Positions 1 through 11,321 of a DNA stretch of 64,000 bases are shown in pieces; the stretch's first letter is position 1; the number at the start of each line of letters is the position of its first letter. Origin of the DNA: Telmatactis stephensoni (taxonomy: Eukaryota > Cnidaria > Anthozoa > Actiniaria > Isophelliidae); contig JALIZF010001889.1 of assembly GCA_029948255.1 (NCBI GenBank), positions 124,001 through 188,000 on the forward strand. The letters are read 5' to 3'. The notes under the pieces are model-generated. The model had not been told where the DNA came from, did no database searches, and saw only the letters and a program-made list of their open reading frames with translations. The position numbers were made by a program, and so were the translations under genes.

Positions 1-2270
1 TGGATTTAATTTAATGAATTATTAATAAGGACTAATAATGATCATAGACAATAGCTGGAGCCGTGATTTTACTTAACCAGTGAAACAAACAAACAAACAA
101 ACAAACAAACAAATAAACAAACAAACAAACATACATACATACAAACAAATACCCTGATAGATCAAATGCAGTGAATTGTATGTTGTAAACATCACTATAA
201 GTTCAGTAATTTCAATTTTATTCATCCACTATTCGCACTAAAAATATTTAATATCTCTCGTTATCACTCGAGTAGTTTAGCAATATATATCTGGAGTGAA
301 AATATTGGAAAATATCAAAGGCACTATATTGTAACTTGAATAAAGCTAATAAAATATTCTTACTGTCACATGTTTAGATCGAAATACTGCTCCTTGTGGT
401 CACGTGATATAGTGGATATTACATGGTCGCGCGAAGATATCAAGTTTTATATTTGAGTGAATCTTTTTTTACCTCAAGAAGATAAACTCCATATCCTTAA
501 GCCGCCAATTTCCGTCAGTTTCTTTAAATTATACATATAGACGAGAGTTTTATGCGGATTTTATTTAGAAAATGACCTCGCGCAAAAACGAAAATGACGT
601 CATATCGATATCTCTAGTAAAGATATGGAAAATATGTCATCGGGTTCCGACTGTAATTTTGTAGTTTAGCTATATAATAAAATGATTTAACAACGCTTGA
701 TGGCAGCAGATTGAGAGTCGCGCACATAATTTCTAGCTCTCATGATGAAGCACAAAAGCAATTTACTTTTCTTTCGTCTCAGATTCAGAATTTTTAAAAA
801 AGGTATGTAAATGAGTAAGGGTTTCGACCTCAGAGTGGAATTTCCTCATTCTAAACTTGGTTGAGTATCCCTCACCTAAGGGAATTATAGAGCAACCTGC
901 AACAAAACTCAACTAGAGTAGACAGCTTTCTAATTTATAAGGGCAAAATTACAAATTTACAAGATTTATAATAAGAATTGTGTCAATGATTGTGGTGGGA
1001 TGTAGGGTAAACCAGAGATTGCCAAAATGAACCTTTAGAAATCTGATTTTGTAAATAAATCACACATTTGTAACTATTTACTACTCTGCTGACACTTATG
1101 TTTCACAACTGAAATACCACAGTCTAACTACTTCTGGGGCGCCCCTGAACTTGAAGATGTGAGATTCTAGCAGAGTAGACACAGCCCCATTTCAATCTGG
1201 TAGTACTCCAAGACAAAAAAAGTGCAATGATCTATATTGTACTGGTGAAAAATGAAAGGGTGGTGGAGAAATTGGTGGGCGTGTGGTGTTTTATGGAATT
1301 TTCCTGCATCACAATTTATTTAAAGTTTGGAAAATTGACATAACTGAAAGCGAACGGTTGTCCCACTAAACTGAGGCCAGTGTTCTTCCGTTTTCTGCAA
1401 CTGCAATCAAGCCAAGGTCAAGGTCAAGGTCAAGGTCAAAAATAAGCCCAAAAATAAGCCCAAATGCAGTTGCTGAGTAATGTCTAGATGTTGATACATT
1501 GCACGGCCATGAAAACTTCCAGATCTCATCAAATAGCATTCTTTATTTCATATTTTGCAATAATCAAAAATAGAGAAATTTGGACAAATTGGAAGAGAAC
1601 TACTAATATACTCAGATATTAAACTCACAATTTAAACAATTATATAAGTCGTAAGTTTGCTGGAAGGAATTATGATAAGCAAGCAACAAGTCGGTGAAAC
1701 AAAAATAAATCAAGACCATATCATCTTTACTTCAAGAATAAATTTGAATTATATAATTATAGTTATAAAATAGCAACTATATCATTCAACTAGATGTGGT
1801 ATTAAAGCAAACTTAAGTTATATTAAAATACTATCAAATTATAATAAAAAGAATTAAAAAACGTTATCGTAAAATAAGTTCTGTTGAATATTTTTGATTT
1901 TAGACATCAATCTGTTGATTGCCACAGATAATTCAGTATGTGGCAAACGTCGAGTGAACAGTTATTTTTTATTGCCTACAGAAAATGCATTTGAAAATAT
2001 CTTTTTTTAAGTTTTCTTTTTATCTCTTTTTAATTCTTTATTTATTTTAATTAATTTCTTTTTGCAAGAACTTGATTGTCCATTTTTTTCAAGAAAAAAT
2101 GGTGGAAGGCATTCAAAGCAATCACTGTAATACACCAGTCTCAGAAAGAAAAAACTAGTTGCCGGAGCAAGAGGGATGTCAAATGGTTAAGGTGGCACTT
2201 TGTGAGACCCTGAGAGAAGACATTTTTTGTGAGCCTCTGATGCTTTTTTACTGATTTCCTTTGTTTTCAA
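1..2270. other. Noncoding AT-rich stretch with short simple repeats
   Basis: I see no convincing exon on either strand here. It holds a CAAA-type microsatellite (about 85-130, turning into CATA units near 131-142) and a short hexamer run of four CAAGGT units near 1413-1437, followed by two copies of an AAAAATAAGCCC-like word. The rest is AT-rich sequence without repeats I recognise. It may contain the 3' end of a gene lying to the left or distal 3' sequence of FUT8, but nothing in it shows this. Confidence 0.6.
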
Positions 2271-2607
2271 AATTTAAGAGTGACTCTGAGTCGGCTTCAG
2301 TTTGCAAGACAACGAGACTTCAAGACACAAAAAATTTGACCAAAATTCAATTCCTTGCCTTTTTGAGATGACTATTTGACACCTACTTTGCAGACTGAAT
2401 TGTCTTACACTTGAGTTTTTGAGCATAAAAACTGAGTGTGCAAAGCAGACTATTTGACATCTCAAATAAGAAAACCATATTTTTTTCATAGAACAGTAAT
2501 CTTTAAGTTTGTATAAAAGACTTGTCTTATTGTGATACCAAACCACATCATCAATAAATATAACTAATTCATTCATTCGTTTGTTCGTTCGATCACTGTC
2601 AGTCAAT

Positions 2608-2646
2608 TAGTCATTCATTCATTCATTCATTCATTCATTCATTCAG
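2608..2646. repeat. (ATTC)n microsatellite
   Basis: Eight or so ATTC units in a row, preceded by related degenerate ATTCGTTTGTTCG units from about 2570. Confidence 0.9.
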
Positions 2647-2873
2647 TGGTTCACACTGTTAAAAGAGTCTATTTGGAGGCAACCTCAAATAGTTCAAACA
2701 AGACTAAGACCATGAAGCCCACATACAATTTGCTTTCAATAACATTCCTGCTGAAAACTCTTGAATAGGTATATCTGTGTAAGAGCCAAATAGCAGAAAG
2801 AAGAGCAGGAACAAGAAGCCCTCTTTTCATCTCCCATGTACAAAAGCATTTTGGAGAGACTTCCCCTTTAACC

Positions 2874-3066
2874 TACAGTGAACTCCCTCAATGTGAACAC
2901 CCCTGTAAGGCAGACACCTCTCTAAGGGAGATACATTTGCCTGGTCCCGTCCTTCTAAATTGCCCCATATTGTCTGTAACAAAACCCCCCCTAAGGCAGA
3001 CACCTCTCTAAGACAGACACTAAGAGCTGGTCCCAAAAGTGTCTGCCTTAGAGAGGGTTCACTGTA
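2874..3066. mobile_element. pogo/Tigger-like MITE, about 190 bp
   Basis: The ends are inverted (left TACAGTGAACTCCCTC, right GAGGGTTCACTGTA) and the outer TA on each side fits a TA target duplication. Inside, the phrase AAGGCAGACACCTCTCTAAG occurs twice and again inverted near the right end. Ends beginning CAGTGAAC with TA duplication are typical of Tc1/mariner-pogo (Tigger) elements. It is too short to encode a transposase, so it is non-autonomous. It lies just downstream of the FUT8 stop codon. Confidence 0.75.
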
Positions 3067-3277
3067 TAATCTTAACACAGGAAGCCCACACATGGAAACC
3101 TCATCACAATAATCTCTTATAAAAGATGCCAGTGAAGTGGATTAAATGGAGACCAGAGTTTTTGAATTTCAGTCAACCAATCTAAGAGCAGTAAAATAGG
3201 ATGCCATGCCAGTGGCCAGCCATGTGAGATTAATATTCCAGCCTTTTTTTCATGACTATTTTGTTGGCACAAGAAGA

Positions 3278-6200
3278 CTAATCTTCATATGTTGGAAACT
3301 TTGCTGTCTCCATGACTTCTTCGGCCTTCCATGAAGGATAAAGGCCTGTTTGTCCTGTCCTAAAATTAGTGCCTTTAGAATATCCATCCCAGTGGTTCCC
3401 TGCAATGCCTATCAAATCCCCTACTTCCATATTTATTTCATCTTTGGTCTGAGCTTCATGGGGCACAATAGCTTTTACATTGTGACCTGACTGGCCTCCA
3501 AAATAATAAATGTCGTCAAGAGACTGGAAATACCTTGATGCATCTGGGTGTTTGGCTTGCATCATTTCATAGCCCACACGACAAACCTGGAAAGACAAAA
3601 AGGTTGTTGTTTGAGGTACAACAGATTCTGTTTAGCTTTTTATTACACATATAGCAGTAAAGCTCATAAAGATAATTCTATATTTTATATTTTCACATGT
3701 GAAAAAGTACTATATGCCATGCTAATTGAATGCATCATGGTTTTCACATGTGAGAAATATAACCAATCAAAATTGAAATTCCCAAAAACCTGTATGCTGC
3801 AAATTCTATGAAGTAAACTATATTTTACTTCATATGAAGGCAGGGATATCACAACAGCTTTCACCATTTACTGTGGGCCCTGCAGTAAGCCAGACAATAC
3901 AGTGTAGTTTACAGTTTAGCATCCAAGATAACATGAAAATCTAGAAGCATTTGCAAAGTAGTTACAACTTAAGACCCTGAGTATTGTTCAGGCCAGGGCT
4001 TCAACCCAAACCTTCCAACATTTACTCTACTGAGCCAATTCACCATTCCCAAACCTTTTCGATATTGCTTCACCACAAGCACCATCATAAAAATTTATTG
4101 TGCTTCACTGTTATCTATTGTTATCTAATAACTATGAGTATTAAATGATTATCAGCATCATTACAATGATTATTAACCTGAGAGGAGAAGGTGCACACCA
4201 AGAAGTCACACTCGGAAAGCATCTGAATATCAAAGATAACACCATGAAGAGAAGTCTCCGAGTATCTAGAGCCCAAGCTAGCTGACTTGGAAATCCCAAC
4301 ATCACCAATAAACTCATAATCCTTATACCTAAAAGACAAAGGGTTACAAATAATGTTTTTCATCAAGTCTACTATACATACAGTGTAGTACAGTCACGTA
4401 ATAATAATAATAATAATAATTTATTGACTTATAAGATGCAAATTCTATGTATATATATTCAAATGTGCCGTAACATTTACTGCATACTACTTGATATAGA
4501 ATAGATTTGCATGACTGTGAAAAAGGCACACTGCAGCAATACTCCAGTTTCGAGTTCATTTTGCTCAGTGTTAGCCTCAACTCTGCGTAATATGTTCTTT
4601 TGTGTCATTGATTAACCCTAGTTGGGAATAAATGGAATGTACACAAATGAACAAAGCAAATGATATAGAATTCCTCTGGGGTTTGCTTGATTTCTTTGAA
4701 TATCTCACATCTAATCAAGGGTAACGCTGAGCAACACAGAACTCGAAACTGGAGTATAGCATGGTTATGCATGGGCATGTCCATTTTACACTCATGCAAA
4801 ATCTGCTCACTTGGCAACTGTCAATATCTGTCACTTTTTATTAAGCTATATAATAATATTAATGTGTGGTTCTAGAAAATATCCATACCCCCACCAGAGG
4901 GAATTGGAAATTCTGGAGGGGAGGGAGTCAGAGAAAGAATAAAATTAAAGAGTTTAATGTATGGAAGAAAAATGGAAGTTCCAGAGGATAAGGGGTGTCT
5001 ATTTACAAATTCGGGTATGGATATTTTCTGGAACTACACATTCATTTTATTTTGAAGCAAAGAACTTTAGAATTCAAAGTAGCTTGGGGGCCAATTAATG
5101 TTAGGGAGGACTTTGTAGAGGGAAACTTTTAAGTTATACTGAATCAGAATGGAACTACCATCAATAGCTGTTTCCCAAGATACAGTTGAGTAAATCCTGT
5201 ATTTATTTAGCCAAAGCCTCATTCTCGTTAGAGTATAGCTGTTGATATTTTTGTTATCATGTAAATTACATACTGTTTAATTAGCAACTAAAGCTGCTTT
5301 ATTGGCAATTGTCATTGTCTGTACACGATAGTATGCACTGAAACCAAGGCTTTGGCTAGTACAGCACTCGATAAATGGCTATTAAAACTTTCATCTAAGC
5401 ATATAGTGGACAGGTATGAATGCCATTTTGAACAATCTAGGAATAAGCTCATCACTTTGTTGGATGAAAAGTGGAAGTGTAAAAATAAATAAAATGAAAA
5501 ACTCTTTTGAGACACAAAAGTATCAACAATTTATTGTGAATAATTAATATTTATAAAATTTACTTTTTTTCATTATAACAACAAAAAAACATCAAGCATT
5601 TGAGGATTTCAGAAGAATAATTTTCATGCGAGTAAATCAACACAAACAAAATATGATGAATATTAATGAAGACAAAATGAATGAATGAACAAATGATAGT
5701 TCAAATAGATGAATAAGGTGATTAGATAAAGAGGAAAATATATTTTATTAGTAAAATTAAGAATTCATGAACAAATAATAAACAAGAGAAAGATCCTTCA
5801 TTTTGCAGTTCAACTTACTTTTTTTCAGCCTCTGGTAAGACAGAAGGGTCATCTGTAGCTATAAAAACCCTCTTTTTGTCAATTTTCTTCTTTTTTGATA
5901 GCCGTTTATAATAAAGTTCGACCCAATACATATATTCTTCAATACTATGGAAGGCAGCCTCTGTGTTAATCTTATCTGTTCGTCGAACCTGAACCCTGTG
6001 AAAAGCAAATAAAGATTTATTTATAAACTAAGTTGCAAGGGAAAACAAAAACTTAATTGTACTAATTAACAGTAGCTACACTGTAATTAAAAAATTCAGA
6101 TTAAAATATTGCAAGTTGTCCAAACATAAGTAATATGTACTAATTTCACTGTATTTCTGAAATGACAGATTAAAACCACACAAATTGGGATTTAAGAATC

Positions 6201-8636
6201 AGTAATTGGTGAGGTTTTTAATATCAGATGTCTTGGATGATCCAAGACAATAACTTAGAATATAAACTGTGAATTTTTAGAAATATTTTACCATATTATT
6301 TTGACTAAATATTCTATAGAAATATTCTATGGTTACACCTGCTGTCCAAACATGTTCATTTACATTACAAAAAATAAATTCCTCCTTCACTTTACATTTT
6401 GTAAAAGCATTTATCATTTCAAGATCAACCTGTGATTTAATCTTCCAAGTCTGGTTAGCTTTCAAGCACTCAAATATACCACAAAATATCACAAAGTTTG
6501 AAAATATTTTACTTTAAAGACATTAAGTAGCTTGTAATTATTGTATATATTATGTCCTGAAATTGTTATTTATTACTGTTTGAAGAAAATGAAAAAAAAT
6601 GAATTCAAGGCTAGTTCATGCTGTTTGTAAGACAGCTGTAATTAATGTTTCTTCAATAATTGCCATGAAAACACACATTTTTATGAAACCAAAACCTTAA
6701 AACATGGTTGCTAGTATACATTGTAAACAGAGAACACATACAAGTAGTGTTTATAGCCAAAACTGTAAATCATTATTTATAATGATGTCTGATATTTAGA
6801 AACAAAATTTAAAGAAATCAAAAGGATTTCATCAAAAGAAAATCATTATAGCAGGTGGATAGAGGATAATATTCAATTTTAGTATCAAAATTTTGCTAGC
6901 AACCCTCAGATTAGAAGTACTTGTAATTTTCATAATAAATTGTTTTTTTATTATATTGAGTCATGGACTATTTAAGCCATAATAAAACCTTACAGCAGAC
7001 CCTACAAATCCTATTTATAGTTATAGAAATATATCCATTTTGGTGGTTACTAGACTAGCTGATACAGTAATGTGTTGGACGAGAATACAGTAGCTATCAG
7101 ACAGGTTTATACCATTCAGTGGAAGGGTGAAAAAATAAAATAAAACTACTATAATCACTCTAAGAAACACACAAGGAACGTCAAAGTAATATATCTATTT
7201 TGGTTGCTATGAATAGCTATCAAGCAGGTTTAAACCATTCAATGGGCTGTGTTCTAGTAGACATAGGGAATATTATAGCAATGCATGTGGTCAAATTGTT
7301 ATCAGAAACAGCAGGTTTTCACCGTGACATAAAGAACTAAAAAAATAATGGAATTCAATAAGGATTAAATATTTAAATAAAGCTGTTATTGTTAAAATAA
7401 ATTAATGTTTGACTGGTCCCAAGCTAAAAATCGGTAATCCCTCATTTTTATTTTACCTAAAAATTTTTGTACATCTAAAATGAAGGGATGTTTACATTAT
7501 TTTGTTTTTCTTACAAACAAGTGTGATACCTACCCCACTATTGGATGCTGAAACCCTAGTTTTTCCTTTTTCTTATCGATTTCTTTTTGAACATCAGGAG
7601 CATATCGAAATAAATACTTGGCAAATTGGCCGATCCACCATACAAATGGGTGTCCATGTAATCTGGATAGTCTAGCTGATAAATCTTGTGGAACAGCAAG
7701 GGGCATGTAGGGAGGACGAGGAAATAAGCTATCAACAATTGGTAACAAAACGTTTTGGACAGAGCTTGAGTCTCGCCAGTCTTTCATGGAACCACTATAG
7801 GAAACACAAGTCTTACTGGCTGGTTGAAACACTCCTGTCCAACCTCTAGAGGAATACCTCCAGCCAGTGGAATCAATGATCAATGTTCTCTGAAGCCCAA
7901 AGGCAACAATAAAACAATATAATACATGATGAACTTGGCACCCATAACCACAACCTTTGTTGATCTGGCATATCAATTTCTTGGCAGATGAACAATCTTT
8001 GGGATTTTGTAGCTTATGCAGTCTTTTCTGCACTAATTCACTCAGCTCTGCGTGTTCTTTTTGTTGCCAAGCACTCCCTAAACCTTTCCACCTCTCCAGG
8101 TCATTGGTCAGATAGTGATGCAAAAGTTCAACATTAGATAGCATATTTGACAGTCTTGCACTAACCTCACTGGTAGAAATTTTGGAAATTTTTGTTGCTT
8201 CAGCACTTACATAATACCAAAGCTCTTTTACTTCGAACTCTGTACGCCTCCTTAAATTTTCCGACTCAAATGTTGGCTCGTAATTTGATGTTGTTTCACT
8301 GTGGAGATCATTTGTCAATGAAGTGTGACTTGAAGTCGCTACAACCTGTCGCCTTTTCTCGTCTGCCATGCGTTCTATGGTTTCTTTAAATTTCTTCTCC
8401 TTCACGTTTGCCTTGCTCTCAACCCCTTCAATCTTTGCCTGGAGGTCCGAAACCATTTCCTTGAGCTTTTGATTCTGGGTCTTCAACAGCTCAACGTGCT
8501 TGTCCTGTCGCACGAGCAGAGCTTGATTTTTATTGGAATCTCCCACGAGTACAAACAAATGCCAGGCCATATAACCAAAAATTAGCAGCCATATCGTCAG
8601 CACAAAAAGTATATAACGCCAGGTTTTTCTCAACAT
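3278..8636 (-). CDS. FUT8: alpha-1,6-fucosyltransferase (core fucosylation)
   Basis: FUT8 transfers fucose from GDP-fucose to the innermost GlcNAc of N-glycans in the Golgi. Four coding exons on the minus strand: 8636-7534, 5995-5819, 4328-4178, 3586-3278; they sum to 1740 nt, 579 residues, close to the usual 575. The start is the ATG at 8634-8636 (MLRKTWRY), which opens a type II membrane anchor (about residues 5-30, [16 protein letters not shown]). A coiled-coil stem follows (about 40-110), then the GT23 catalytic domain. Exon 2 carries the signature VQVRRTDK, whose paired arginines bind GDP-fucose, and exon 3 ends FLVCTFSSQ. Exon 4 encodes the C-terminal SH3 domain ([17 protein letters not shown]) and ends PTYED. 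All introns are GT-AG and the phase is continuous. The 5' UTR was not located. Identity is firm from family knowledge; exon ends are my reading. Confidence 0.96.
4398..4421. repeat. (TAA)n microsatellite
   Basis: About eight TAA units inside the second-last FUT8 intron. Confidence 0.85.
5996..7533. other. FUT8 intron 1 (1.5 kb), no recognised element
   Basis: This is the largest FUT8 intron, bounded by GTAGGT (7533 side) and CACAG (5996 side) on the minus strand. The sequence is AT-rich. I see no exon, long inverted repeat or microsatellite of note in it. Confidence 0.7.
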
Positions 8637-8986
8637 TTTAACGACCAATAAAATACTTTCAAATTACTTCAAAATATCAGGAATCCTTGCGTACAGATGT
8701 GGTCAGCTTCCCGTCATGATATGCGTAGAAACACTTTGCTATAAAAACAGCCCAAACATGCAATAAACTGTAGCTTAAAGTAAAACCATGGAAACACTAA
8801 TGTTAGTGTACAAGTTGACTAGTATTACTGGCAATTAAAGTAACAGAAGATAATAAACTACCGGACTGGAGTGCCTTTCGCTACTGACAATATTCATTGA
8901 CCGCCACATCACTCACGGCCATGGAAACTAGCACTACTCAAAACCTGCCTTACGGGTCCCCTGACATATCTGGGCAGGTATTAACG
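8637..8986. other. FUT8 upstream region
   Basis: 350 bp between the FUT8 start codon and a 2.2 kb repeat element. It should hold the FUT8 promoter and 5' UTR, but I see no distinct TATA box or other decisive site. Confidence 0.5.
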
Positions 8987-11204
8987 TAATATAAAAATTA
9001 GGTACTACCTAATAGCGGAGCTCCCATTTAAATATAATAATAATTTTAAATACTTTGTTTTATTTTGACGTTTTTGATTCAAATGAATTGGGCTTGCTGT
9101 GGTAACAGGCAAACAAATATTGCATTTTGTTGTAAAAGTTGAAATAAAGACTATAGATCAAGCTTTATTTCTTGCCCTTCAGTCTCCTGAGAATTATAAG
9201 GCTTTCAACTCAGTGACCATAGTGATATTTATTCAGATATTTGTGTCAGATTTTATAATTGACTTAGTAGTAGTGCTTCATAATTCTCAGAAATAGGATG
9301 CAAAAATCCCTCAAACTGATTTCATTCACATAAATACTGAACCTAATTCAACATCCTTCAATTAAACAATTAGACATTGCAGAAAATTATATTTAGATTT
9401 TTCTGTCTTGACAGTATTGTGGCATCTTGGTTTTTTTTTATTATGTAGAGTACTGAATAACACTGATAAATAGTTGTCTTTACACGAAACAAGAATTCTC
9501 TCTTCCAGGTTACACTAATCATGACTTTAGATGAAATTGTAAAACAACTCAAAACAACTACTACCTAAAAGCAAAGCTCCAATTTCAATTTTAATTTTTT
9601 TATGTTCTTGATTCAAATGAATTGGGCTTCCTGTGGTAATTGAAAAAGTTGAAATGAAGATTATTTAAAAAGCATTTTTAAAATAAGTTTTGGTTTTGGT
9701 TTGTATATTGTATGGGCTTGTATGCTCAGTAACCTTTGTTACAGTAAATTTTAATATTCAGATTCACTGTCAGATTTCATAACTGACTTTGTAAGGGTTC
9801 ATAATTTTCAGAAATAGAAAGCAAAATCTCCAAAACATTTTTTTAAATTGATACAAGTAATTAAACCTTTTCGACATCCTGAATATTACAGAACAACATA
9901 TATTGATTTGTCTGTCTTCACTATATTTGTGACATCTTGTTTTTTGTGGTTGTTGTTGTTATTTTGTTTTGTTATTTAATGTAGAAAAGAATGACACACT
10001 AGCTAGGCGAATACTTGTCTCCCACTTTTCTCTTCCAGATTACACTGATAATACAATTTAAAGTGATTATAAAAACAGCTAATTGAAATAACAAGAAAAC
10101 AAGGAATTAAGCATTTTCAGTCTGTATTTAAGGCTTCACAGGGCTCACTGAGCAACTTCATCCAGATGAATAAAGTATAAAAACAATTCTAGTTTGCATG
10201 GCAAAATTCCTTCTTTTTTTCCTGTCAATTGTTTCATTAAATTCCAGACCAAAACTTGAGCTGTATTTACACATTAGTGGGGTTGAAATAAGTTCAAAAT
10301 CAATTTTTTTACTAATTTTATTATTATTAGAACTAGTGCAAAAAGTTCACCGTAAAACAAAATGTCGTTGTACATTATTTTCATGTAAGGCTTGATCGAG
10401 TGTTTCTTTAAACTTGGCCACAGTTCAACGTGCATAAAAGGTTTTTTTTAAGTCATCAATCCCAAATCAAAGATAAAAGATCAAATATAGGTACAAGAGA
10501 CTTTTTGATATCATTTTCTGGCCAGGGTCTTTACCTTGAAGTGCTTTCCTTGTTGTCTTTTCGAAGCATACTGGTCCTTGTTTCACGCTCAATGCAGACG
10601 ATTCTTGATTTATTTCCAACTTTGGCTAGATTTTTAAGCAGCTTTATTGAAGGCATCTTCACGAAACGAAGAATACACGATCCTCAATGACTTATTCATT
10701 ATGAGGAATTTTTTTAAACTACGAATCCAACTAAAAAGTCGTCCAACTTTGAAAATATCCTCTGTGTCTTTCGTCTTTCGAGCAGTTTTTGAAACGACAC
10801 CAGGCCCGAAAAAAATTCAAACGTACGGTTTTTTTCGCTTTAACCTGTCAAGATTGGCACAGATTAATGTTCATCAAAATCGCTAAATTTTTACGAGGTT
10901 TCGAGAATACTACTTTTAAGCTTTGCAAGTTAAAACTGCAAGGAAACTTGTAAATTTTCAGTTTTCAAAGTGTCAGCGCGCGTCAAGTTGGCGCCAAAAA
11001 GCAATCAGCCAATCAGCATCGCGATGTACACGGACGTATGTACGGACGTATGTATGTATGTATGTATGTATGTACGGACGGACGTACAGCCGTTGGGCTC
11101 CCTGTGTGTCCATGAAAAATCAACTCGATGGGTTACCATTTTTTCTTAGGTATGGTGCTCCGCTCGCGCGGGCCTTCGGCCCGCGCGGGAGCTCCGCTAT
11201 AAAG
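8987..11204 (+). mobile_element. 2.2 kb noncoding repeat element, copy 1
   Basis: Nearly the whole segment recurs at 15158-17339 in the same orientation, with over 90 percent identity by eye. The left end carries CTAATAGCGGAGCTCCC and the right end carries its inverse, GGGAGCTCCGCTATA, so the element has imperfect terminal inverted repeats. Just inside the right end is a GC-rich hairpin (GCGCGGGCC, TTC loop, GGCCCGCGC) that stands out from the AT-rich body. The left 1.1 kb is itself a diverged tandem duplication (the piece starting near 8998 repeats from about 9560). Open frames near 10430-10890 are short and show no recognisable domain, so I consider the element non-autonomous. A TATG/ACGG simple repeat at 11030-11090 replaces a different sequence at the same place in copy 2. 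The right end stops about 118 bp before the start codon of the coiled-coil gene. Confidence 0.85.
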
Positions 11205-11321
11205 TACTGTATCATGTAAATTTAGCATTGCGTTTGTTGTTCACCAGTGTTTAATGCGATCAGTTAATTCCACATTTGTACTACTTGACATCTCAGCCAT
11301 TTTATTTTCACATTGCTCACC

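Noticed and set aside
10430..10886. Open frames inside element copy 1, repeated in copy 2 at 16591-17047
   Set aside because: Similar in both copies only because the DNA is duplicated; short, without a recognisable transposase or other domain, and the frames are not kept better than the noncoding parts by eye.
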